Part shown: positions 55,974-64,000 of the stretch, in pieces
Numbering within the stretch: position 1 is the stretch's first letter
Layout of the letters: every line of letters begins with the position of its first letter
Assembly: GCA_947561585.1 (NCBI GenBank)
Contig: CANNZV010001833.1
Location: 1 to 64,000, forward strand
Source: Caprella mutica
Taxonomy: Eukaryota > Arthropoda > Malacostraca > Amphipoda > Caprellidae
Length of the DNA stretch: 64,000 bases
Direction of reading: 5' to 3'
Position numbers and translations under genes: made by a program
The notes under the pieces: generated by a model
The model's database searches: none
What the model was told of the DNA's origin: nothing
The model's input: the letters and a program-made list of their open reading frames with translations, nothing else

Positions 55974-56949
55974 TATAGTATATAGAGTAGCTATATAATC
56001 TAATATTGCAGAGTCACAGAATAGCGTTCGTATGTGCGTATTTCTTTAAGCGTAGAATCATGATACAATAACTACAAGGTATGCTCGCAAAAGAGACCAA
56101 ATTGAGTTTCTTCTGCGCAGCCCCCCTCGTGACGTCATAGAGGATGGTATTATGTATTAAATTGATGTCACTCGTATAGCAAATTTATTTTGATAATATC
56201 AATTATCATAGTTTCTTTTTATTTATTTAGGTAATATTAAGCAATCAGAAAAATGGTAAATAAGATTTAATAAACATAAATATTTATAAATATACATTAA
56301 TTAATTAAATTATCTTACCTTTGGCTCAGAATTAGTGTTTTCTATAATAAATAGTCTCAGGGAATTTTATAAGTTATTCGACATGATGTGGTGCAATTAT
56401 GAACATATGGGAGGATTAATGAAACGAAGAAATAACAGCTCTTAAATGTATTTCAACTGGACGCAATCAGTGTGCGAGACAAACTAACTAACAAACAAAG
56501 AACGCAATACCATAATAGAAAACTTCCTTGAAGAAAATTGATCAGGTGTGACTCACAAAATATATGACATGAAATAAAGTTGATTTAATAGAATTAATAA
56601 CACCGTATATTTTACAGGATGACATATCCGTAATTCTCGTAAAATTCTTTATGTGAATGTGATGAAAACGGTATGTAGTAAGCTGTATTTATATATCATT
56701 AAATATAAAAAAATAGCATGGTAAGTTATTATTATATCATGCGTAGAATAGTCTAAACTCGTATCAAGGCGTACCATACCTTTTAAGTTCATATATCTTG
56801 ATTCATATAGATTGAATATCAATAACATCTTCAAGCATGAACTTGAAAGATATCGTTTTATTATTTATTACATTTTATCTAATTATATTCATATTTGATT
56901 ACCTATATAGCCTATTTTACTTACTTCAAATTTTCACCATTATTTTCAG

Positions 56950-59076
56950 ATTCATCAGAATGGGGTAATTTCTGGAGCTGATGCGTTTAAAAGTTTAAAT
57001 TCTGTGATAGACCCCCTTGTTGCTTTTGGCTCTAAAATGCACTACCCCAGCGACTGTTTTAGCTCTAGATTTCCAATGGACCAATGTAACATAAGAACCA
57101 ATTCGCAAATAGAGTTTAGATTAAAGGATACACCGAGTGCCGTGAACATTAACACCGGTAGTACAGGGTATAGTAATAATAATAATATATCTGCATCTAA
57201 TACTTTAGGCAGTAAGGAAAGTAAACCTAGGCAATCTTTATATTTGACGAAAAAGGAGTTTCATCAATTGAATGACTACGCAGAGTCCCTTTCAAGAAGT
57301 TTGGTTGAAGAATGTGTTCTACTTAGTAGTACGTTAGCCTGGAACATTAAATGTTCTGGCCAGTGTCTAAGAGAACAGTGTAGACTGGATTACTATCAGA
57401 GTCTAGTAAAAGCTGGTTGTTACAGTAGTTTAAGTACTTGCAGTTACAGCGACCGCAAGGAAGGTGTAGGATCCACCACTCTTTCGAGTGGAGGATCTCC
57501 AGGACTGTGTTGGACGCCAGAGTTACCATCTTACGCGACTTCAAATGAACAAAAGGAAGAGCAGGTTGACCCGTTTGTGGATAAGGCTCCAAGAGTCAAG
57601 GTAATCGAGAAAAAATCCTCTAACTCCTTTCACCGTTTCTCTAAAGACATTAGTACTAACACTAGCCCAGCTACATGTACAGTGATACATGAGAATGTAG
57701 TTAGTCATTTTAGATGTAAATCATCTAACAGAGTTTATAGTAAATCACTTGAACATATACCCAATGCTGTTTTATCAGTGAAAAATGATACCTGGCCTAG
57801 AAAAGGCATGAAGTCTTGCGATTTTACCTACCATGATATCAGTACAGAAAATAGAAACAGAAGTAGTACCAAAAGAATGCGAGATGATGGTGTTAAACCT
57901 AAAGTAACTAAAAGTAAATTACGTCACAAAAGCTCCACTAAGCACGCTAAATCATCTTCTATTTGGAGCCGACATAAGAAATCAAAACAAAGAGGTTCAG
58001 ATCCGCATGATATTTATTCTCAACCAATCGACTCCATTGGAAACGAGCCTACAATTGTGCAGCCTAAGCCTATAATAGGCATGAGACGTCAGGGCAACCT
58101 ACGTAAAAAAGTTGGTGGTTCAACTCTCTCGTCTGACGTTAGAACTAAAAAAGCTGTTAATGAAATCATGTCCGAGAGATCTGCGAAACACAAGCGGTTC
58201 ACTTTTTCCCGCCAGGAAGAAGAGGTTAAAACGTGCCAAAAGGTTAGAAGTCACGTTGATGGTAAGCAAAGTGTTGCGAGTGAACCTATCAGAGGGAAGA
58301 AAAGTTTTCACGGCTCTGACTTCACAGTTCACAGTGATGACAATGAAAATGAACCTAGAACTTCTAGAAGAGATAAACACGAGAGTGGAATACTGGCGAA
58401 AATATTCCCAATATCTGGATTGAAATCTTGCAAGAGAAAAAACAGATCAAGTGACTGTATGAAAAGTAGTTCTTCACCATCTGCTAATAAAGTAAGGAGT
58501 TCTTCCAAACCTGGTGTCTTTGGTAACATTCGCAGTAGTTTTCTCTCGCTCTTCCATTTCAGCGGATCTTGCGAAAGAACTACCGAAACAGTCTGTCCCA
58601 ACTCTGGAATAGAAGATTCAAACTCTTTTGAACTAGCGTCAGATTCATCATGTGAAACCGTTGATAATTTAGCCGAGGGATTTCGTTGTACTCCTAATAC
58701 GTTGACTTGTGGGGCACACAGTGATCCACCACCCGTCCCTCCCCCTCGTGGGCCTCCTTTCTTACTTCACGAAGCTGTTCTGAACCACTCCCACTACTCT
58801 GCCTTTCGTAGAGCCGTTACGGAGGCCCCCAGACCCACTGCGTCTGCGTTAGTCTCGCAAGATTCTTCTAAGGAGACACCAGAGGCAGCGTCCTGTCTAG
58901 CTCCGTCGTCAGCGGAGTCCTTCCGATCTCCGGTGACGCTGATATTCGTGCGTGACAATGACGGAGCTCCCGAAGGACAGAACTCTTCTACCTTGTGGTC
59001 TAAAGAAGCTGATGGGGATGCTTCTAAACTTGATGAGGGACATCATTTTGCATCCATCATTGAGAAAGTTAAAGAG
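56950..59076 (+). CDS. SOCS6/7-like gene, large N-terminal exon (residues 44-752)
   Basis: A 2127-bp exon in phase 0 at both ends (TTATTTTCAG|ATTCATC; AAAGAG|GTGAGT). It encodes a long Ser/Lys/Arg-rich, mostly disordered region, as in SOCS6/7-type proteins whose extended N-terminus sets partner choice. Basic clusters (KKSSNSF, KPKVTKSKLRHKSSTK) and a proline stretch PPPVPPPRGPPF near residues 635-648, a PxxPxR SH3-type ligand, are visible. It ends IIEKVKE just before the SH2 domain. No frameshifts. The minor frames on either strand inside it are shadows. Confidence 0.85.
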
Positions 59077-59089
59077 GTGAGTGATAATT

Positions 59090-59340
59090 GAATACTTAGG
59101 GTGAGTTACGAATTATTGGGAGTTTTTCACCATATGTAGCTAGCTATAGCTATAATAATAATTATAATTTAACTCGTTGTTTTAAATTGTATTATACATG
59201 ATACCTGCTCCTGCAAGTATTGATACCAATACAAAAACGAGTATCATGGATACCAATTAAAATAATGAGTATCATGGATACCAATTAAAATAATGAGTAT
59301 CATGGATAGCTACCAATTAAAATAGTGAAGTAACATAAAT
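59090..59340. mobile_element. Decayed palindromic MITE with core triplicated, in SOCS intron
   Basis: Left end GGGTGAGTTACGAATTATTG (59099) and a centre word GAGTATCATGGATACCAATT repeated three times (59240-59330). The right end is degraded. Confidence 0.45.
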
Positions 59341-59391
59341 AAATGAAATATTTTCCAAATTTACCCATGGCTGAATGTTACTTCTTTCCAG

Positions 59392-59560
59392 TACTGTTGG
59401 TACTGGGGTCCAATCAGCAGTGACGCGGCCCTTAAAGTTGTGGAAAATGAACCCAATGGATCTTTCATTGTGCGAGACTCTGCAGATGACCATTACATTT
59501 TCAGCCTCACTTTCAAACAGAAAGGCGAAGTGAGGCATGTGAGGATTGAACATGACCAGG
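59392..59560 (+). CDS. SOCS6/7-like gene, SH2 exon 1 (residues 753-809)
   Basis: TTCTTTCCAG|TACTGTTGG opens the SH2 domain: WYWGPISSDAALKVVE, then GSFIVRDSADDHYIFSL, with the phosphotyrosine-binding Arg of the FLVR-type motif (FIVR) at residue 780, then VRHVRIEHDQ. SOCS SH2 domains bind phosphotyrosine sites on receptors and signalling proteins. The exon ends in phase 1 at CCAGG|GTGAGT; the downstream exon restores IEHDQG-NFSFHG, which matches the family and fixes the donor. This donor is the first of about 15 near-identical ones in a 19-bp array. Confidence 0.88.
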
Positions 59561-59872
59561 GTGAGTGAACATGACCAGGGTGAGTGAACATGACCAGGGT
59601 GAGTGAACATGACCAGGGTGAGTGAACATGACCAGGGTGAGTGAACATGACCAGGGTGAGTGAACATGACCAGGGTGAGTGAACATGACCAGGGTGAGTG
59701 AACATGACCAGGGTGAGTGAATATGACCAGGGTGAGTGAATATGAAACCAGGGTGAGTGAATATGAAACCAGGGTGAGTGAATATGACCAGGGTGAGTGA
59801 ATATGACCAGGGTGAGTGAATATGACCAGGGTTTGTGAATATGACTAGAGTGAGTGTGAACATGACCAGGGT
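59546..59872 (+). repeat. 19-bp minisatellite seeded at the SH2-exon splice donor
   Basis: Unit GAACATGACCAGGGTGAGT, about 17 copies. The first unit straddles the exon end (coding GAACATGACCAGG) and the intron start; all others lie in the intron. Nearly all retain the donor GG|GTGAGT. Later units change to AATATGA and two carry an extra AA. Confidence 0.9.
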
Positions 59873-59874
59873 CA

Positions 59875-60165
59875 TGAAGCCAGGCAAGCAGTATTCGGAC
59901 AATTAGGCCTAGCTATTTCAAACAGGACGTTTTTTTTTTTCAATAAAAATTCAGTACGAATAAAAGCACAACCCAAGTGGACATAGCTATGAAACATTTA
60001 CGTTTAATAAGTTTTAGGGTTTCTAATACAAGTAAAATATACCCACGTCTCAGTTTTCCCTGTGGTGTGTGCACTTGTTGAAAATAGCTACAAGTTTACT
60101 CTTCACTCATTAAGCCGCTATATCAAAACTGACTTAGTTAAGTTTTAATCTATTTTCCCTTTCAG
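59875..60165 (+). other. Remainder of SOCS intron 3
   Basis: AT-rich with a T-run near 59931. Ends in the pyrimidine tract TTTTCCCTTTCAG. Confidence 0.6.
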
Positions 60166-60373
60166 GTAATTTTTCTTTTCACGGCTCATCAAGCGCCACG
60201 AAGTTCAAGTCCCAAACAATCGTAGAGTTCATCCAAAGTGCCGTGGAACACTCTCGGTCAGGACGATACCTGTTCTTCATGCACCGCAAGCCTGTGCTGG
60301 GGCCCATGCGGGTACAGTTGCTCCATCCCGTCAGTAGGAGCAAGAGCGTCTCAAGTCTCCAGCATTTGTGCCG
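60166..60373 (+). CDS. SOCS6/7-like gene, SH2 exon 2 and start of SOCS box (residues 809-878)
   Basis: Begins GT|AATTTTTCTTTTC, completing the Gly codon. Encodes the C-terminal half of the SH2 domain (NFSFHGSSSATKFKSQTIVE, FIQSAVEHSRSGRYLFF) and PVSRSKSVSSLQHLC. The last part opens the SOCS box BC motif (SLxxxC), which binds elongin C. The donor GCCG|GTGAGT leaves phase 2, matching the last exon. Confidence 0.88.
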
Positions 60374-60607
60374 GTGAGTCTCAAGCTCTGTGCATGGCTC
60401 TGATTTTTATTTGGAAATATTTTAGTTATTTTACCCTCTCAAAGAAAGAATTATTCAAAAACAAATATACATTTTTGGAAAAAAAAATTTAGATATAGGT
60501 AGCTGATAAAAATTCAATTTTCATCTAACTAATTTTTTAAAATTTGTTAATTATTTTTTTCTGCTAAATAATTTTATTTTTCAATTAATTATTTTTTATC
60601 TCGTTAG

Positions 60608-61367
60608 GTACTTCATCGTTCGAAAAGTGAGAAGGAGAGACCATTTGCAGTACCTACCAGTACCGCCCTTCATTCAGAAGTACCTTTCTTCACCTTACTA
60701 CTACAGTGAACTGGTTGAGAATTACATGGAGGAGGAAAGTAGTCAAGAAACTGACCTGCGTGACTTTGCTTTTAATGAACCTATGCAGAATTTTTCAGAA
60801 ACATCAATCAAACAAAAACCCACTCTTGGTTTTCCTAAAATGAAAACCGGTGACGCTTCGGGTTCTCTTGGTTTACCGAAAATGAAAACCGGTGGCTCGT
60901 CGGATTCTCTTGGTTTACCGAAAATGAAAACCGGTGACGCTTCGGGTACTCTTGGTTTACCGAAAATGAAAACCGGTGGCTCGTCGGATTCTCTTGGTTT
61001 ACCGAAAATGAAAACCGGTGACTCGTCGGGTTCTCTTGGTTTTCCTAAAATGAAAACCGATGACTTGTCGGGTGGTCTTGGTTTGCCTAAAATGAAAACC
61101 GGTGATTCGTCGGGTAAGGAATCTGAAAGTCGGAAATTTAGATCTTCTTTAGGAATAGACTCAAAGGAGGGTAATTCACTTGCGACTAAACACAAATCTG
61201 TTAATTTATCTGAAATGGTAAATAATGAATGCAGTAGTAATTTAGTCGTAGCTAGTACTTCATTTAATGGCAGCTCTGTATCGCCTAATAACAAAAAATC
61301 CAAATGTTTAACGTTGGATTACTCTGAGAAATTTAACGACAAATCAGAAACTGCTGATTTTTCCTAA
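60608..61367 (+). CDS. SOCS6/7-like gene, last exon: SOCS box and repeat-bearing C-terminal extension (residues 878-1130)
   Basis: The acceptor TATCTCGTTAG completes the Arg codon, then RYFIVRKVRRRDHLQYLPVP continues the SOCS box. The BC box SLQHLCRYFI spans residues 872-881 and a cullin-5-type LPVP box lies at 894-897, so the protein should act as an elongin B/C-Cul5 E3 substrate adaptor. In known SOCS proteins the chain ends a few residues after this box (near IQKYL). Here it runs on for about 225 residues, including seven 14-residue repeats of the type GLPKMKTGDSSGSL (952-1049) and a Ser/Asn/Lys-rich tail, to TAA at 61365. The frame is clean throughout despite AT-rich DNA. Confidence 0.85.
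60828..61121 (+). repeat. Coding minisatellite, 42-bp unit x7
   Basis: Seven in-frame units, GGTTTACCGAAAATGAAAAC and on, encoding GLPKMKTG(D/G)(A/S)S(G/D)(S/T)L. Units alternate between GDASG and GGSSDS types, showing unit-pair duplication. Confidence 0.9.
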
Positions 61368-61705
61368 ACGGATTGTAATTTAATTTTACAATTCAGATTC
61401 AACAGTCGGCATAATTTATAACTTCTGAAATATAAATTGAAGAAGCAAAACCTATTTGCTCCTCCATAAACTATTCGACTTTTCAGAAATTTTCTGTAAT
61501 GTCGGTCGATATTTCACTAAAACTTTTGAAGATGAAGGAGACTCGATGATAATCAGTTAAGAAATGATAGACGTATTTCTCTTACTAATTCACCTGTGAT
61601 ATTAGATATTACTTCTAACGCGTATTCATTTCTCCGAAAACTAGTTAGTCGGCACATAGAAATTCATCTTCTGAATTAGTTCTGGGTCAGAAGTGATGTG
61701 AAATT
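61368..61705 (+). other. SOCS 3'UTR start, no further gene
   Basis: AT-rich sequence after the stop. No exact AATAAA was seen close by; an ATTAAA variant lies at about 61846 inside the next MITE. Confidence 0.4.
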
Positions 61706-61920
61706 GGCACGGGTAAATTACGAATTATCGGTTGGTTTCACAATTTCGATCATATAAGAAAAAACCACATGATAATTATTATTTAATTTATATTCTTATT
61801 GGTATCCGTGATACCTGCAGGTATCATGGATACCAATAAGTATTAAATTATAATCATGTTTTTTTTTTCTTCTACGACCGAAGATGTGATACTGACCGAT
61901 AATTCGTAACTTACCTCACC
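61706..61920. mobile_element. Dispersed palindromic MITE, best copy
   Basis: Ends GGGTAAATTACGAATTATCG and inverse CGATAATTCGTAACTTACCT; inner arms TTTCACAATTTCGATCAT / GACCGAAGATGTGATAC; centre TTGGTATCCGTGATACCTG mirrored to GGATACCAA. It folds along its whole 215 bp. Confidence 0.7.
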
Positions 61921-62555
61921 AAACTTTCAAGTATGGAAGAAGTTTTGATGTTTTTGTTCACTATTTAAGTTTTGTTAATGTTGTAAATTATCGATCTAAT
62001 TATTTGATAGAATTTTATTTATTTTACCGTTGATCTCCCGTCATAATATTTTAAGTATATTTGCGTAACTCTTGTTGATTCATTCTTAGCTCTTGCACAC
62101 AAAGTTTATACCTAGTTTGAGATGAAAAACACAATTTATGAGATTTGTAATCGAATAGATTATTCATAAATGATATGTTTGTATAGTAACTCTGTTAATG
62201 CAGTATCCCATAGAGAATTAATATTTTATCTATAGTTCAGCTGAGCAAGGCTGATTGATGTTATTGTAATAATTGAGTAACTCACCATAGTTCATTCACT
62301 ATTTTCCCTTTAAAAATAAGTAGTTAGCAATAGTTGGAAACATGGAGTTCATAAGTTTGAAAAGATTGCTGGAAATCTTGATTTATTGCGTCATCATCTT
62401 TATCCTCTCAAGTTTTTTTGTTTTATTCTACTTTACATTATTAAAAAATAATTACATTTGTTAGGTGTGATAATTTACCTATTTTCTCTTGTTTTCATTA
62501 TTTCCTCCCTTAAGATTAATCATTCATTATTTTCAACCACATGTCTAATAATTAA
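61921..62555. other. No recognisable gene
   Basis: AT-rich; possibly 3'UTR or flank of the SOCS gene. Confidence 0.4.
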
Positions 62556-62775
62556 TCTCTGGTTATAATTAATCCCAACCGCACGTTTTATTATTCATCT
62601 CTGGTTATCATTTTCAACCTCACGTTGTCTCTGGTTTTCATTATTTTCAACCACACGTTCAATATTTCATCTCTGGTTATCATTTTCAACCTCACGTTGT
62701 CTCTGGTTTTCATTATTTTCAACCACACGTTCAATATTCCATCTCTGGTTATCATTATTTTCAATCTCTTTCATT
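62556..62775 (+). repeat. Degenerate tandem repeat (CATCTCTGGTTATCATTTTC units)
   Basis: Alternating units around TCTCTGGTTATCATTTTCAA and CCTCACGTTG / CCACACGTTCAATATT, about six or seven copies, with an ~80-bp higher-order period. Confidence 0.7.
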
Positions 62776-62915
62776 TCTTATTAATTTCCAGCCCTCTTTT
62801 CCACCTTCACTCCATGTTATTTGCATAGACTCACGCAAAGTCTATTTTGGGCTCAATGCTAATTTAACAGCTCATTTGTTATCAATTAGATGCAAATTTC
62901 ATATCATAGAATATG

Positions 62916-63163
62916 TGAAGAGTTTGGTTCCAAAACGCGATAAACGCCACTTTTGAAAAAAATGAGTTTCCGCCTAAATCAATATTGTATTTCGTCGGTA
63001 TTGTGGATTTGAATTGTTTATGTTATTATAACCTCAATATGCTATGTGAATGATTGAAACAGAAAATAGTGGTTTTCATCTTTGTACTTTCTTGGTAAAG
63101 AAAACACATTTTAACTCAAATTGATCAAAATGGATTTATAGCGTTTTGGAACCAAACTCTTCA
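62916..63163. mobile_element. 248-bp MITE with 23-bp perfect TIRs
   Basis: TGAAGAGTTTGGTTCCAAAA plus CGC at the left is exactly inverted at the right. No coding capacity. Confidence 0.75.
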
Positions 63164-64000
63164 TGTTTTTGGAAGTTACTTTGCCATACTAATACGTAGT
63201 TAGCTTCTGATAGTTCTAACCTTTAGTCACCTCTACAATGGTGGCTAGTACAGTAAGTTTGTGTATTCAATAATCCCCCGGACTATTAGCAGGTAAAGGA
63301 ACTATCCTACATTTGTGACTAAAGGACCTATCTATTGATGGACCCTTAACTTGCAGTGAAATGAAGAGTATAGGGTCCAAGATCTATATAGACCCTTTAC
63401 ATGAAAAAAATGGATAGATCCCTTACCATATTTGCCATTTCAATTATATGAATTCTGTTAACATTTAAGCTTCAGTAAAAGTGCCATTTTCCGTCCCTGC
63501 GCTACTGGCATGCGATTGTTGTGCCACTGGAATGGAATATGTTTATTGTGCCACTGGCATGTGATTATTGTGCCACTAGTAGGCGATTGTGCCACTGGAA
63601 TGTGATTAAATAGTGACTGAAGATGGCACCTTTACCTTAATTAGCAAATTGCTAGGCATTCTTTACCGCATGATTCATCTGGTAAAGTTAAATTCAACCT
63701 ATCCAATTGTTTTTTTCCTATTTTGCAAATGTAGAGTGAAGTAGGATGGTTTTTGTTGACTAACTTTATCTCAAAGTAGCAATTTGTAAGATCTTCTAAG
63801 ATCGGTTTGAAATGGATCATCTTTTACCTTCTTGCCTTTCATTATACCATTAACATTTTATTACAGTACAAACATTAACGTTTTTTGTTGGTTATTAGAA
63901 AAGGTAAGTACAGTACAGCTCCTCTATAGTGAATGTAGAGTCCTGAGTAAGAAAACTACCCCGTATAGTGAACAAATCTTCTTGCCTTCATTCTAAGAAA
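63164..64000. other. No gene; small repeats
   Basis: Four or five degenerate ~27-bp units around TTGTGCCACTGGCATGTGAT lie at 63505-63608. CTCCTCTATAGTGAATG and CCCGTATAGTGAAC near 63917-63975 resemble ends of Tigger/pogo-type elements and may belong to one cut by the window edge. Nothing coding. Confidence 0.4.

Larger units (their letters stand above)
52978..56949 (+). other. First coding intron of the SOCS gene
   Basis: GTGAGT donor and TTATTTTCAG acceptor, 3972 bp. It hosts two dead Tc1/mariner elements (53152-54594 and 54684-55973). The remainder, 55976-56949, is AT-rich without recognised features. Confidence 0.6.

Overview
This is a eukaryotic, AT-rich, transposon- and minisatellite-dominated window, most likely from an arthropod and probably an insect. 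The evidence is spliceosomal introns with GT-AG borders, a SOCS6/7-type signalling gene, Tc1/mariner copies with TA duplications, Penelope-like retroelements and a two-ORF LINE. The species cannot be fixed from sequence alone. No bacterial operons, rRNA or tRNA genes were seen.

Host genes. Only two host protein genes can be supported. (1) A small F-box gene on the minus strand (coding exons 23035-22889 and 20628-19651, 374 aa). It has a 2.3 kb intron carrying two inverted-repeat elements, and probably a non-coding first exon near 23.76-23.88 kb. (2) A SOCS6/7-like gene on the plus strand with five coding exons (52849-52977, 56950-59076, 59392-59560, 60166-60373, 60608-61367; 1130 aa). All junction phases agree. 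It has a long N-terminal region, an SH2 domain, a SOCS box and an unusual ~225-aa C-terminal extension with seven 14-residue repeats. Two dead Tc1/mariner elements lie in its first coding intron. The splice donor of its first SH2 exon is the first unit of a 19-bp tandem array.

Mobile elements. 0.9-5.7 kb holds Penelope-like (PLE) sequence: inverted terminal segments with hammerhead-like motifs, and an RT plus GIY-YIG ORF. 24.7-29.96 kb is a nearly complete LINE. Its ORF1 is split by an MITE that left an 8-bp target duplication, and its ORF1/ORF2 junction has a textbook -1 slippery heptamer directly before the ORF1 stop. 30-36 kb is a nest of MITEs sharing CCAGTCTG ends. Other inverted-repeat elements, SINE-like repeats and a dispersed near-palindromic MITE family are scattered throughout.

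Tandem repeats. 37.5-48.9 kb packs seven minisatellite arrays (unit 21 to ~44 bp, up to ~64 copies) into 11 kb. Others lie at 5.8, 8.2, 15.6, 17.9, 23.2, 59.6, 60.8 (coding), 62.6 and 63.5 kb. Several units contain a 5' splice-site consensus.

Long open frames inside the arrays, and frames antisense to the LINE, are treated as artefacts.
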